16,815 bases of DNA from an uncultured Eubacteriales bacterium (GCA_900550705.1 URTG01000020.1:1-16815), one strand, 5' to 3'. Positions 7,119-16,279 are shown, counted from the first letter of the stretch. Numbers and translations are program-made. Notes: generated by a model not told the origin, from the letters alone.

Positions 7119-7661
7119 ATGTTAGAAAAAGACATCGAATCCGTTCTTTTCAGCGAGGAGCAGCTGAAGCAGCGGGTCCGCGAGATCGCCGCCGAGATCG
7201 AGAAGGACTACGCCGGCAAGGAGATCATGCTCATCAGCGTGCTCCGTGGCTCCTTTGTGTTCATGGCCGACCTGTGCCGGGCCATCGACCTGCCCTGCAC
7301 CCTCGACTTCATGTCCGTCTCCTCCTATGGCAAGGGCACCACCTCCAGCGGCCAGGTGCAGATCACCAAGGACCTGTCGGAGGATATCTCCGGCCGTCAC
7401 GTCATCGTCATTGAGGATATTCTGGACAGCGGCAACACCCTGAGCTACCTGCTCAGGCTGCTGGAGCACCGCCACCCCGCCTCCATCCGCCTGTGCACCC
7501 TGCTGGACAAGCCCGACCGGCGCACCAAGCCCGTTCAGGTCCACTACTCCGGCTTCACCATTCCCGATGCCTTTGTGGTGGGCTATGGTCTGGACTACGC
7601 GGAGAAGTACCGCAACCTGCCCTACATCGGCATTCTGAAGCCTGAGGTCTACGGCGGCTGA
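7119..7661 (+). CDS. hpt: hypoxanthine-guanine phosphoribosyltransferase
   Basis: Purine salvage enzyme of 180 aa that joins hypoxanthine or guanine to PRPP to give IMP or GMP. The PRPP-binding loop EDILDSGNT occupies about residues 99-107, with E99 and D100 as the acidic pair and D103 as the expected catalytic base. An [13 protein letters not shown] segment at about 41-53 matches the PPi loop, and the C-terminal [19 protein letters not shown] is diagnostic of the HPRT family. The length is standard. GGAAAGGAAG (7101-7110) precedes the ATG. It sits 34 bases after tilS and 22 before ftsH without any terminator, so it is part of the same transcription unit. Confidence 0.96.
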   Translation: MLEKDIESVLFSEEQLKQRVREIAAEIEKDYAGKEIMLISVLRGSFVFMADLCRAIDLPCTLDFMSVSSYGKGTTSSGQVQITKDLSEDISGRHVIVIEDILDSGNTLSYLLRLLEHRHPASIRLCTLLDKPDRRTKPVQVHYSGFTIPDAFVVGYGLDYAEKYRNLPYIGILKPEVYGG

Positions 7662-7683
7662 CGCCGGAAAGGAGGACCCGCCT

Positions 7684-9561
7684 ATGAGACGCTTCCGCTC
7701 CAGAGACGCCACGCTCTATCTGCTCCTGCTGCTGACGGTGTTTTTCACCTTCTTCGCCCTTCAGCAGATGGACCGGGCGGACTCTCCCACATACAGTCAG
7801 ATCCGAACCTATTTCGCCCAGGAGCGGGTCAAGTCCTTCTCGCTGGAGGACCACACCATGACGCTGACGCTCCGCGGCCCAAGCGACAGCACCTCCACCG
7901 TGGTCTATTCGGTGGCCGACCCCATGTATCTCTACCTGGATCTGCACGAGGAGTGGGACCGGCAGCTGGCCGCCGGTACGCTGGAGAGCTACGACTTTCC
8001 CCCGGGGGTGGAGAGCGCCTGGTGGTATTCCCTGCTGCCCTATCTGGTGTCCGCCGGTCTGGTCTGCCTGTTTTTGGCCATGCTCTACCGCCAGCGGGCC
8101 GCCATGAACGGCGGCGGGGCCCCCGGGGCCGCCCGGTTCAGCCACGCCCGCACCCGCACCCTCAGCAGTCAGGGCAAGCGCGTCACCTTTGACGATGTGG
8201 CCGGTGCCGTGGAGGAGAAGGGCGAGCTGCAGGAGATCGTAGACTTTCTGAAAAACCCCCAGAAGTTCACCGCCCTGGGGGCCCGTATCCCCAAGGGCGT
8301 GCTGCTGGTGGGCCCGCCGGGCACGGGCAAGACCCTCATCGCCAAGGCCGTGGCCGGGGAGGCGGGGGTGCAGTTTCTGTCCATCTCCGGCTCTGACTTT
8401 GTGGAGCTGTATGTGGGCGTGGGTGCCAGCCGGGTCCGGGACCTGTTCGACCAGGCCAAGAAGGAGTCCCCCTCCATCGTCTTTATTGACGAGATCGACG
8501 CCGTGGGCCGCCAGCGCGGCGCCGGCCTGGGCGGCGGACACGACGAGCGGGAGCAGACCCTGAACCAGCTGCTGGTGGAGATGGACGGCTTCAGCGCCAA
8601 CGAGGGCGTGATCGTCCTGGCCGCCACCAACCGGCAGGACATTCTGGACCCCGCCCTCCTCCGCCCCGGCCGCTTCGACCGGCAGATCTACGTCGGTCTG
8701 CCCGACATCCAGGGACGGGAGGACATCCTCAAGGTCCACGCCAAAAAGAAGCCCCTGGCGGAGGACGTCTCCCTGCGGGACATCGCCCGGGCCACCGCCG
8801 GATTCACCGGGGCCGACCTGGAAAATCTTCTGAATGAGGCCGCCCTGCTGGCCGCCCGGGCGGACAAGCGCTTTATCGACCGGGCCGACCTGCACGACGC
8901 CATGATGAAGGTCATCGCCGGACCGGAGAAAAAGAGCCGGGTGGTCACCGACCACGCCCGCCGTCTTACCGCCTATCACGAGGCGGGACACGCCGTGGTC
9001 ATGCACCAGCTGGCCACCCAGGACCCGGTGCACCAGATCACCATCATCCCCCGAGGCCCCGCCGGCGGCATGACCATCTCCCTGCCCAGCGAGGACAAGG
9101 CCTACCTCTCCCGCCGGGAGCTGGAGGAGCGCATTGCCGTCTGCCTGGGCGGCCGGGTGGCGGAGCAGGTGGTGCTGGGGGACATCTCCACCGGCGCGTC
9201 CAGCGACATTCAGAAGGCCACCCAGATCGCCCGCGCCATGGTCACCAAATACGGCATGAGCGCCAAGCTGGGGGCCATCAACTACGACAGCGGCAGCGAT
9301 GAAATTTTCATCGGCCGCTCCATGGCCCAGGCCCGCCCCTACTCCGAGGAGGTGGCCGGCGCCATCGACCGGGAGGTCAAGGCCATCGTAGACGCGGCCT
9401 ACGACCGCTGCAACCAGATCCTGTCCGAGTTCCGCCCCCAGCTGGAGGTCACCGCCCAGTACCTCCTGGACCATGAGACCATGGACGGGAAATTGTTCGA
9501 CCGGGTGTTCACCTGCCCGGAGGACCCGGAATTGGTGGGGTATCCGGGGAAAACGGAATAA
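7684..9561 (+). CDS. ftsH: ATP-dependent zinc metalloprotease FtsH
   Basis: Membrane-anchored AAA+ protease of 625 aa that extracts and degrades misassembled membrane proteins and short-lived regulators. Order: membrane segment 1 (about 9-27), a small extracytoplasmic domain, membrane segment 2 (about 116-135), the AAA+ domain with Walker A GPPGTGKT (210-217) and Walker B FIDEID (D269, E270), the second region of homology ([21 protein letters not shown]), then the zinc peptidase with HEAGH (432-436) and the third ligand Asp in STGASSD (D508). All key residues are present. It ends soon after the protease domain with no long tail. GAAAGGAGG precedes the ATG. It is last in the tilS-hpt-ftsH run and is followed immediately by a strong terminator. 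Confidence 0.97.
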   Translation: MRRFRSRDATLYLLLLLTVFFTFFALQQMDRADSPTYSQIRTYFAQERVKSFSLEDHTMTLTLRGPSDSTSTVVYSVADPMYLYLDLHEEWDRQLAAGTLESYDFPPGVESAWWYSLLPYLVSAGLVCLFLAMLYRQRAAMNGGGAPGAARFSHARTRTLSSQGKRVTFDDVAGAVEEKGELQEIVDFLKNPQKFTALGARIPKGVLLVGPPGTGKTLIAKAVAGEAGVQFLSISGSDFVELYVGVGASRVRDLFDQAKKESPSIVFIDEIDAVGRQRGAGLGGGHDEREQTLNQLLVEMDGFSANEGVIVLAATNRQDILDPALLRPGRFDRQIYVGLPDIQGREDILKVHAKKKPLAEDVSLRDIARATAGFTGADLENLLNEAALLAARADKRFIDRADLHDAMMKVIAGPEKKSRVVTDHARRLTAYHEAGHAVVMHQLATQDPVHQITIIPRGPAGGMTISLPSEDKAYLSRRELEERIAVCLGGRVAEQVVLGDISTGASSDIQKATQIARAMVTKYGMSAKLGAINYDSGSDEIFIGRSMAQARPYSEEVAGAIDREVKAIVDAAYDRCNQILSEFRPQLEVTAQYLLDHETMDGKLFDRVFTCPEDPELVGYPGKTE

Positions 9562-9565
9562 AAAT

Positions 9566-9611
9566 GACCCGCCTGGCGTTCTGTTTTTGGAAGGTCAGGC
9601 GGGTGTTTTTT
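9566..9611 (+). terminator. intrinsic terminator after ftsH
   Basis: ACCCGCCTG (9567-9575) pairs with CAGGCGGGT (9596-9604), followed by G and six Ts (9606-9611). It starts five bases after the ftsH stop and closes the gdpP-to-ftsH block. Confidence 0.85.
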
Positions 9612-9620
9612 ACACAAATA

Positions 9621-9800
9621 GCCTTCCCCTGGGGGAAGGTGCCCCCGAAGGGGGCGGATGAGGGGAACGCCGAAGGGCTTGGAGTAGAAGCGCCAAAAGT
9701 AGGCAGTTCTTTTGGCTCCCTTGTGTAAAGGGAGCTGTCAGCCGTCAGGCTGACTGAGGGATTGTCTGCCAAAGGGCCAGGCATAGCTACGACAATCCCT
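9621..9800. repeat. multi-hairpin intergenic element
   Basis: A non-coding chain of perfect stems: 9622-9629/9632-9639 (CCTTCCCC), 9641-9646/9650-9655 (GCCCCC), 9692-9699/9709-9716 (GCCAAAAG), 9715-9722/9728-9735 (GCTCCCTT), 9738-9743/9748-9753 (TCAGCC), and 9757-9766/9791-9800 (AGGGATTGTC) with a small inner stem. Two units share one plan: a hairpin, a short joint, a second hairpin, then GGATGAGGG or ACTGAGGG (9656-9665 and 9753-9760). I recall sequences of this style being scattered in many copies through gut Oscillospiraceae and Faecalibacterium genomes, which suggests a REP- or MITE-like element; copy number cannot be seen from one window. Confidence 0.6.
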
Positions 9801-9877
9801 TTCCAACGATTCTTCTCTCTACATCCTTCGTCCAAAGCCAATTTTTTGGCTGTCTCATTCTTTTCCCTGCATTTTAC

Positions 9878-9906
9878 TTGACGCTTTCGCTTTACTGTTG
9901 TATAAT
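9878..9906 (+). promoter_or_regulatory. strong sigma-A promoter of the glycogen operon
   Basis: TTGACG (9878-9883), 17 bases, TATAAT (9901-9906): near consensus. Transcription would start near 9913, giving a leader of about 80 nt before glgB in which I see no riboswitch or clear attenuator. The region from 9801 to 9877 is AT-rich with only a small stem (9836-9841/9846-9851) and no gene. Confidence 0.8.
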
Positions 9907-9991
9907 TTATCTAAATAAAGCCGACCTGTCTTTTGTCAATCTTGTGTGTTTTATCTGGCATTGGTCAAACAGAAACCCTGAGGTGATAAAT

Positions 9992-12247
9992 ATGTCCAAA
10001 TATCAAGAGAATCTCTCCCCTTCTGACCTTTATCTGGAGCTGGAGGCCTTTTCCAACGGCCGCTCCACCCACGCCTGGCGCTGCTTCGGCTCTCACCCCG
10101 CCAAGACCGAGGACGGGACCGAGGGCTACGTCTTCCGCGTTTGGGCCCCCAACGCCCCCCGCGTCTCCCTCATCGGCGACTTTAACGGCTGGAACCTGGA
10201 TGCCAACCCCATGGAAAAAACCGAGGGCGGCATCTGGGAGACCTTTATCCCCGGCCTGAACCGCTACGACGCCTACCAATACGCCATCCGTCAGGACGAC
10301 GACACCTTTGTGGGCAAGGCCGACCCCTTCGCCTTCCATGCCGACACCCGGCCCAACGTCTCCTCTAAAATCTACGACCTGAACACCGGCTACCAGTGGG
10401 GCGACGGCGACTGGATGACCTTCCGCGCCAACCACGCCCCCTATCGCCGCCCCATGAACATCTACGAGTGCCATCTCGGCTCCTGGCGGCGCACCGGCGA
10501 GGGGGAGTTCCTCTCCTACCGCGACACTGCCTCCTACTTAGTTCCCTATCTGAAAAAGATGGGCTACACCCATGTAGAGCTTCTCCCCGTCACTGAGCAC
10601 CCCCTGGACGCCTCCTGGGGCTACCAGTGCACCGGCTACTTCGCCGCCACCAGCCGCTTCGGTGTGCCCGATGATTTGAAGTACCTCATCGACCAGCTGC
10701 ACCAGGCGGGCATCGGCGTCATCATGGACTGGGTCCCCGCCCACTTCCCCCGGGACGCCTTCGGCCTCTACCGGTTCGACGGCACCCCCACTTATGAATA
10801 TGCCGACCCCCGCAAGGGCGAGCACGCCGACTGGGGCACCCAGGTCTTCGACTACGGCCGGAACGAGGTCCGCTCCTTCCTTCTGTCCTCCGCTATGTTC
10901 TGGCTGGAGGAATACCACATGGACGGCCTGCGGGTCGATGCCGTCTCCTCCATGCTCTACTTAGACTACGGCCGCAAGGACGGCGAGTGGGCCCCCAACG
11001 TCAACGGCGGCCACGAGAATCTGGAGGCCATCCAGTTCCTCCAGAAGCTGAACACCGCCATCTTCGGTGCCCACCCCGATGTGCTCATGGTGGCCGAGGA
11101 ATCCACCGCCTGGCCCAAGGTGACCTACCCGGTGGACGAGGGCGGCCTGGGCTTCAACTTCAAGTGGAACATGGGCTGGATGAACGACATCTGCCACTAC
11201 ATCAAGATGGACCCCTACTTCCGCCAGTTCAATCACCGGGACATCACCTTCTCCCTGATGTACGCCTTCTCGGAAAACTACATTCTGCCTCTGTCCCACG
11301 ACGAGGTGGTGCATATGAAGGGCTCCTTCTTCGGCAAAATGCCCGGGGACAACCCCCTGAAATTCGCCGGTGTCCGCGCCTTCTACGCCTATATGATGGC
11401 CCACCCGGGCAAAAAGCTCACCTTTATGGGCACCGAGCTGGCCCAGTGGAACGAGTGGCACTTTGAATACTCCCTGGACTGGCACCTGCTCCAGTACGAG
11501 CCTCACCGCCAGACCCAGGAGTTCTTCCAGGCCATGAACGCCTTCTACCTGGAGCAGCCCGCCCTCTGGGAGCAGGACGACTCCTGGCAGGGCTTCCAGT
11601 GGCTGTGTGCCGACGACAGCACCGCCAACACCGTGGCCTTCCTCCGCTGGGATAGGGAGGGCCGCCCCCTCATCGTGGTGTGCAACTTCTCCCCGGAGCA
11701 CCGCAAGGGCTACCGGGTGGGCGCGCCCTTCGCCGGTACCTGGGCCCCCGCCTTCAATACAGACGATGCCCGCTTCGGCGGCCAGGGCCTGGGCGACACC
11801 GCCAACCTGAAAACCGAAAAGGTCCCCTTCCACGAGCAGACCCAGTCCCTGGTCATCGACCTGCCCCCCATGTCCGCCATGATTTACCGCTGCGTCCGCA
11901 AGGCCCCCGGCCGCAAGCCCAAGGCCGAGACCGACGCCGCCAAGGCGGAGAAGGCGGAGAAAAAGCCCGCCAAGACGGCCAAAGCCGCCAAAGCCGCCGC
12001 CAAGCCCAAGTCCACCAAGGCCGCAGCAGAGACGGACGCTGCCCCCAAGCCCGCTCCCAAAAAGCGGGCCCCCCGGAAAAAGGCCGCCCCCAAGGCGGAG
12101 GAAGCTCCCGCCCCCAAGGCCGAGGAACCCCAGGCGGAGCCTGTCCAGCCCGAGCCCGTCCAGCCGGAGGAGCAGCCCGTCCTGATTCCCCACGCCCAGG
12201 GCAAGAAAAAGGTCTCCCGCAAGGCCCGAAAGATTTCCAAGCAGTAA
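9992..12247 (+). CDS. glgB: 1,4-alpha-glucan branching enzyme with a Lys/Ala/Pro-rich tail
   Basis: GH13 enzyme of 751 aa that cuts alpha-1,4 glucan chains and reattaches them as alpha-1,6 branches, in the cytosol. An N-terminal CBM48-like domain (about 40-125, with VWAPNAPRVSLIGDFNGWN) is followed by the catalytic barrel. Nucleophile D316 is in GLRVDAV, acid/base E369 in MVAEEST, and transition-state stabiliser D437 in LPLSHDEVVH. The C-terminal beta domain ends near residue 632 (MSAMIYRC), where most GlgB proteins stop. Residues 637-751 form a low-complexity tail with 26 lysines, many alanines and prolines, an acidic Pro/Glu/Gln patch (PVQPEPVQPEEQ) and a basic end, resembling histone H1 or AlgP tails. 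The start is the ATG at 9992 after AGGTGA (9981-9986); the in-frame TTG at 9878 lies inside the promoter and is rejected. First gene of the glg operon. Confidence 0.96.
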   Translation: MSKYQENLSPSDLYLELEAFSNGRSTHAWRCFGSHPAKTEDGTEGYVFRVWAPNAPRVSLIGDFNGWNLDANPMEKTEGGIWETFIPGLNRYDAYQYAIRQDDDTFVGKADPFAFHADTRPNVSSKIYDLNTGYQWGDGDWMTFRANHAPYRRPMNIYECHLGSWRRTGEGEFLSYRDTASYLVPYLKKMGYTHVELLPVTEHPLDASWGYQCTGYFAATSRFGVPDDLKYLIDQLHQAGIGVIMDWVPAHFPRDAFGLYRFDGTPTYEYADPRKGEHADWGTQVFDYGRNEVRSFLLSSAMFWLEEYHMDGLRVDAVSSMLYLDYGRKDGEWAPNVNGGHENLEAIQFLQKLNTAIFGAHPDVLMVAEESTAWPKVTYPVDEGGLGFNFKWNMGWMNDICHYIKMDPYFRQFNHRDITFSLMYAFSENYILPLSHDEVVHMKGSFFGKMPGDNPLKFAGVRAFYAYMMAHPGKKLTFMGTELAQWNEWHFEYSLDWHLLQYEPHRQTQEFFQAMNAFYLEQPALWEQDDSWQGFQWLCADDSTANTVAFLRWDREGRPLIVVCNFSPEHRKGYRVGAPFAGTWAPAFNTDDARFGGQGLGDTANLKTEKVPFHEQTQSLVIDLPPMSAMIYRCVRKAPGRKPKAETDAAKAEKAEKKPAKTAKAAKAAAKPKSTKAAAETDAAPKPAPKKRAPRKKAAPKAEEAPAPKAEEPQAEPVQPEPVQPEEQPVLIPHAQGKKKVSRKARKISKQ

Positions 12248-12317
12248 ACTCCGGCGTTTTCCCGCCGTGTGCCCAGTATTCTGACCCCAGCGCGCAAACA
12301 AATACGAGGTGAACCGC

Positions 12318-13526
12318 ATGAAAAAAGAAGTCGTCGCCATGTTGCTGGCCGGCGGACAGGGCAGCCGTCTCTATGCCCTGACCAGCCATGTGGCAAAGCC
12401 CGCCGTCCCCTTCGGCGGCAAATACCGCATCATTGATTTTCCCCTCTCCAACTGCGTCAATTCCGGCATCGACACCGTGGGCGTTCTCACCCAATACCGC
12501 CCCCTGGAGCTGAACAGCTACATCGGCAACGGCCAGCCCTGGGACCTGGACCGCTCCGACGGCGGTGTCCACATTCTCCCCCCCTATATGCGGGAGGGGG
12601 ACCAGGGCACCTGGTACAAGGGCACCGCCAACGCCATCTATCAGAACATCGGCTTCCTGGACCTGTATAACCCGGAATATGTGGTGGTCCTGTCCGGCGA
12701 CCATATCTATAAGATGGACTACGCCGACATGGTGGCCCTGCACAAGAAGTCCAACGCCGCCTGCACCATCTCCGTCCTGGAGGTCACCATGGAGGAGGCC
12801 ACCCGCTTCGGCATCATGAACGTGGACGAAAACGACCGCATTTATGAGTTCGAGGAGAAGCCCCCCCAGCCCAAGAGCAACCTGGCCTCCATGGGCATCT
12901 ACGTCTTCACCTGGTCCAAGCTGCGGAAATACCTCATCGACGACGAGGCCGACCCCAGCTCCTCCAACGACTTCGGAAAGAACATCATCCCCAATATGCT
13001 GCGCGCCAACGAAACCCTGATGGCCTACCGCTTCCACGGCTACTGGAAGGACGTGGGCACCATCAACTCCCTGTGGGATGCCAACATGGATATGCTGGCC
13101 CCCCACAGCAGCATTGACCTGTACGACCCCGATTGGCCCATCTACGCCCGCACCCCCATCAAGCCCCCCCATGTGACGGGGCCTGACGCCCGGATTCACC
13201 ACTCCCTGGTCACCGGCGGCTGCTCCGTCGACGGCATGGTGGAAAACTCCGTCCTGTTCCACTCTGTCACCGTGGAGAAGGACGCCGATGTGCAGTATTC
13301 CATCCTCATGCCCGGCGCGGTGGTCAAGTCCGGGGCCAAGGTGAGCTACGCCATCGTGGCGGAGGACGCCGTCATCGAGTCCGACGCCGTGGTGGGCGCA
13401 CCGCCGGACGACGACTCCGACTGGGGCATCGCCGTGGTGGCCGGCGGGGTCCACATCGGCCCCAAGGCCACGGTGACCCCCCGCGCCATGGTCCGTGAAT
13501 CTGTGAAGGGAGGTGAGCGGGTATGA
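12318..13526 (+). CDS. glgC: glucose-1-phosphate adenylyltransferase, catalytic subunit
   Basis: ADP-glucose pyrophosphorylase of 402 aa: ATP plus glucose-1-phosphate gives ADP-glucose and PPi, the committed and allosterically controlled step of bacterial glycogen synthesis. The nucleotide-binding signature [13 protein letters not shown] starts at residue 10, followed by [20 protein letters not shown]. The GDHIYKMD motif is at 127-134 (D128, D134). FEEKP and the sugar-phosphate-binding region SMGIYVF follow. The C-terminal part is a left-handed beta-helix with hexapeptide-like repeats. All catalytic motifs are intact. The start is the ATG at 12318 with AGGTGA (12307-12312), the same arrangement as in glgB; the GTG at 12309 overlaps that site. 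The 70-nt gap from glgB has only a 5-bp stem. Its stop overlaps the start of glgD by four bases. Confidence 0.97.
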   Translation: MKKEVVAMLLAGGQGSRLYALTSHVAKPAVPFGGKYRIIDFPLSNCVNSGIDTVGVLTQYRPLELNSYIGNGQPWDLDRSDGGVHILPPYMREGDQGTWYKGTANAIYQNIGFLDLYNPEYVVVLSGDHIYKMDYADMVALHKKSNAACTISVLEVTMEEATRFGIMNVDENDRIYEFEEKPPQPKSNLASMGIYVFTWSKLRKYLIDDEADPSSSNDFGKNIIPNMLRANETLMAYRFHGYWKDVGTINSLWDANMDMLAPHSSIDLYDPDWPIYARTPIKPPHVTGPDARIHHSLVTGGCSVDGMVENSVLFHSVTVEKDADVQYSILMPGAVVKSGAKVSYAIVAEDAVIESDAVVGAPPDDDSDWGIAVVAGGVHIGPKATVTPRAMVRESVKGGERV

Positions 13527-14638
13527 ATGAGCTCCACGGCATTTTGTTCGCCTACCGCTCCGATGCCCGTCTGGGCGAGCTGACCCGCCCCCGCAACACC
13601 TGTTCTCTGCCCTTTGGCGGCCGCTACCGCCTCATCGACTTCATGCTCTCCAGCTACGTCAACGCCGGCATCAGCGACGTGGGCGTCATTGTCCACGAGA
13701 GCTACCAGTCCCTTCTGGACCACCTGGGCTCCGGCAAGGACTGGGACCTGAGCCGCAAGCACGGCGGTCTCCGTATCCTGCCCCCCTTCAGCTACGCCGA
13801 GCACGGCCACGGCGAGTATAAGGGCAACATGGATGCCCTGGCCGGCGTGGCGGGCTATCTCAGCACCATCCGTCAGGAATACGTCATCATGGGCTGGGGC
13901 GACATCGTGCTGAACCTCCCCGTGGCCGACGTGCTGGAGCAGCACATCTCCTCCGGCGCAGACATCACTATGGTCTGCACCCCCACCCCCACCGGCGCGC
14001 CCCGATACTCCGAATATGTAGAGGTCAGCGGCGACGGCCGGGTCACCGACCTGTCCGTCCACCCCTCCTCCAGCGACCAGTCTCTGGAATCTCTGGAAAT
14101 TTATATCCTGTCCAAGTCCCTGCTGCTGGACATGGTGGACTACTGCGCCGCCCACGACCTGCACAGCTTCAGCCGCGGCGTCCTTCAGCCCCGGCTCAAG
14201 AGCCTGAAGCTGGTCCCCTACATCCACAAGGGCTATGTGGCCCGCTTCCAGTCCGTCAGCGACTACTACCAGAACTCCATGGACCTGCTGGGCCCCGCCG
14301 TCCGGGCCGACCTGTTCAACCCGGAGCGCCCCATCCGCACCAAGGACCAGTCCAACCCCTCCACCTACTATGGTCCCGACTCCGTCTCCCGCTGCTCCCT
14401 GGTGGCCGACGGCTGCTTTATCGATGGCGAGGTGGAAAACTCCATCCTCTCCCGGGGCGTCACCGTGGAGAAGGGTGCCAAGGTCTCCCACAGTGTGCTT
14501 ATGCAGGGCACCGTGGTCCGGGCCGGGGCCTCCCTGTCCTATGTCATCGCGGATAAGAACGTCCAGGTGAAGGACGGCCGCGTCCTCACCGGCCACTTCA
14601 CCTACCCCCTGGCCATTTCCAAAGGCTCCGTGGTCTGA
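13523..14638 (+). CDS. glgD: GlgD, non-catalytic partner of ADP-glucose pyrophosphorylase
   Basis: GlgC paralogue of 371 aa, found in Firmicutes. It forms a hetero-oligomer with GlgC and in studied cases raises its activity or changes its allosteric response. The fold is kept ([20 protein letters not shown], hexapeptide-type C-terminus with [20 protein letters not shown]), but the catalytic signatures are lost: the GGQGSRL of GlgC is SDARL here, and GDHIYKMD is GDIVLNLP (126-133), with His and the second Asp missing. It therefore should not make ADP-glucose alone. ATGA overlap with glgC and GGGAGGTGA at 13508-13516 indicate coupled translation and matched amounts of the two subunits. Confidence 0.93.
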   Translation: MNELHGILFAYRSDARLGELTRPRNTCSLPFGGRYRLIDFMLSSYVNAGISDVGVIVHESYQSLLDHLGSGKDWDLSRKHGGLRILPPFSYAEHGHGEYKGNMDALAGVAGYLSTIRQEYVIMGWGDIVLNLPVADVLEQHISSGADITMVCTPTPTGAPRYSEYVEVSGDGRVTDLSVHPSSSDQSLESLEIYILSKSLLLDMVDYCAAHDLHSFSRGVLQPRLKSLKLVPYIHKGYVARFQSVSDYYQNSMDLLGPAVRADLFNPERPIRTKDQSNPSTYYGPDSVSRCSLVADGCFIDGEVENSILSRGVTVEKGAKVSHSVLMQGTVVRAGASLSYVIADKNVQVKDGRVLTGHFTYPLAISKGSVV

Positions 14639-14661
14639 CCCTATCGTTTCCCCCTCCCCCC

Positions 14662-14692
14662 CTGCTGTCTCCCCCGGCGGGGAGACAAGCAG
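14662..14692 (+). repeat. hairpin between glgD and glgA
   Basis: GTCTCCCC (14667-14674) pairs with GGGGAGAC (14679-14686) around CGGC. CTGCT (14662-14666) and AGCAG (14688-14692) extend the stem past one bulged A. There is no T-run, so it is more likely a processing or stability element than a terminator. It could set glgA expression apart from glgBCD. Confidence 0.45.
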
Positions 14693-14717
14693 AGCTACCA
14701 AAATAAGGAGATCGTCT

Positions 14718-16154
14718 ATGAAAATTCTGTTCGCCTCCTCTGAGGTCGCACCCTTCATCAAAACCGGCGGTCTGGCCGATGTGGCCGGCTCCCTGCCCCA
14801 GGCCCTGGCCGCCGCCGGGCACGAGGTCAAGGTCATTCTCCCCCTGTACGAGGGGATCGACGAGGACTGGCGCGCCAAAATGACCTTTTTGAAGTATTTC
14901 AACGTCACCCTCTCCTGGCGGCACGTCTACTGCGGCGTCTTCGAGCTCAAGCGCGCCGGGGTCACCTACTGGTTTGTGGATAACGAGTTCTACTTCAAGC
15001 GCTGGCAGCTCTACGGCCACTTTGACGACTGCGAGCGCTTCGCCTACTTCTCCCGCGCCGTGATCGAAATTCCCGGCCAGCTGGACTGGTCCCCCGACGT
15101 GATCCACTGCAACGACTGGCAGACCGCCCTGGTCCCCGTCTACCTGCTGGAGGAGAAGTACCGTATTCCCCAGCTGGCCAACACCAAAACCGTCTTCACC
15201 ATCCATAACATCGAGTATCAGGGCCGCTACGGCGACCAGGTCCTGCAAGACGTGATCGGCCTGGACAAGAGCTACTTCAACGAGGGGATGCTGGCCTACT
15301 TCGGCGACGTGAACCTGATGAAGGGCGCCATTCTGGCCTCCAACTTCGTCACCACCGTCTCCCCCACCTATGCCCAGGAGCTCCGCACCCCCTTCTATGC
15401 CCACGGCCTGGACGGGGTCATCAACCAGCAGAGCGGCAAGCTGGAGGGCATCCTCAACGGCATCGACACCGCCCTCTACGACCCCAAGACCATGCCCGGC
15501 CTGGCCGCCAACTTCGACCTGAAGACCCTGGACACGGGCAAGGCCAAGTGCAAGCAGGCCCTGCAGCGGGCGGTGGGCCTGGCGGAGGACCCGGACGTGC
15601 CCCTCATCGCCTGCGTCTCCCGTCTGGTGGGCCACAAGGGCTTCTCCCTGGTCGCCGACGCCCTGCACCAGATCATGGAGCAGAACGTCCAGATGGTGGT
15701 CCTGGGCACCGGCGACTGGCAGTATGAGGAGGCCTTCCGCAACGCCCAGGCCCAGTACCCCGGCCGCTTCTCCGCCCAGCTGACCTACTCCGGCCCCCTG
15801 TCCAACACCATCTACGCCGGCGCGGACCTGTTCCTCATGCCCTCCGTCTCCGAGCCCTGCGGCCTGTCCCAGATGATCGCCATGCGCTTCGGCACTGTGC
15901 CCATCGTCCGGGAGACCGGCGGCCTGAAGGACACCGTCCTCCCCTACAACAAATTCACCGGCGAGGGCCGGGGCTTCACCTTCGCCAACATCAACGCCGG
16001 CGATATGCTCTGGGTCATCCGCGAGGCGGTGGACCTCTACCACGCCGACAAAAAAGCCTGGCGCGCACTCCAGACCGCCGACATGACCGCCGACTTCACC
16101 TGGAGCCACTCCGCCCAGGAATATATCTCCATTTACCAGCGGATCATGGGGTAA
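14718..16154 (+). CDS. glgA: glycogen synthase (ADP-glucose-dependent)
   Basis: GT5 glycosyltransferase of 478 aa, extending alpha-1,4 glucan chains from ADP-glucose with retention of configuration. The ADP-glucose loop KTGGLADV is at residues 15-22. Two Rossmann-like halves are visible. The C-terminal half contains VSRLVGHKGFSL and the nucleotide/sugar-binding EPCGLSQMIAMRFGTVPIVR, with the conserved Glu at 379, followed by ETGGLKDTV. The length is typical of bacterial GlgA. AAGGAG (14705-14710) precedes the ATG. It is the last gene of glgB-C-D-A and is followed by a strong terminator. No phosphorylase (glgP) or debranching enzyme (glgX) is in the window, so only the building half of the pathway is seen. 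Confidence 0.97.
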   Translation: MKILFASSEVAPFIKTGGLADVAGSLPQALAAAGHEVKVILPLYEGIDEDWRAKMTFLKYFNVTLSWRHVYCGVFELKRAGVTYWFVDNEFYFKRWQLYGHFDDCERFAYFSRAVIEIPGQLDWSPDVIHCNDWQTALVPVYLLEEKYRIPQLANTKTVFTIHNIEYQGRYGDQVLQDVIGLDKSYFNEGMLAYFGDVNLMKGAILASNFVTTVSPTYAQELRTPFYAHGLDGVINQQSGKLEGILNGIDTALYDPKTMPGLAANFDLKTLDTGKAKCKQALQRAVGLAEDPDVPLIACVSRLVGHKGFSLVADALHQIMEQNVQMVVLGTGDWQYEEAFRNAQAQYPGRFSAQLTYSGPLSNTIYAGADLFLMPSVSEPCGLSQMIAMRFGTVPIVRETGGLKDTVLPYNKFTGEGRGFTFANINAGDMLWVIREAVDLYHADKKAWRALQTADMTADFTWSHSAQEYISIYQRIMG

Positions 16155-16167
16155 GATAACATGAGAC

Positions 16168-16209
16168 AGCCCGCCCCCCCACAATTTCAATGGAGGGCGG
16201 GCTTTTTTT
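16168..16209 (+). terminator. intrinsic terminator of the glg operon
   Basis: AGCCCGCCC (16168-16176) pairs with GGGCGGGCT (16195-16203), followed directly by a run of Ts (16203-16209). It begins 14 bases after the glgA stop. This is the last sequence that clearly belongs to the high-GC genome. Confidence 0.9.
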
Positions 16210-16239
16210 GCCCCAGAATTTTCTCTTTCAACATCCTGT

Positions 16240-16267
16240 AAACGAAAACTGCGCCGAAGCGCAGTTT
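16240..16267 (-). terminator. TTCG-loop terminator of the autotransporter fragment
   Basis: On the minus strand, AAACTGCGC (16267-16259) and GCGCAGTTT (16254-16246) form a 9-bp stem closed by TTCG, followed by a T-rich TTTTCGTTT. A C(TTCG)G tetraloop is a favourite of E. coli terminators. It lies 12 bases beyond the stop of the minus-strand frame. Confidence 0.75.
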
Positions 16268-16279
16268 AATCGTTGATGG

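Noticed and set aside
9621..9800. CRISPR array or riboswitch in the ftsH-glgB gap
   Set aside because: There are no equal-length direct repeats with unique spacers, and no known aptamer core that I can recognise. The element lies upstream of the glg promoter, so it is not in the glgB leader.
9878..9991. N-terminal extension of GlgB from an upstream TTG
   Set aside because: The TTG is the -35 box itself and the extension would be translated from promoter sequence. AGGTGA before the ATG at 9992 fixes the start.
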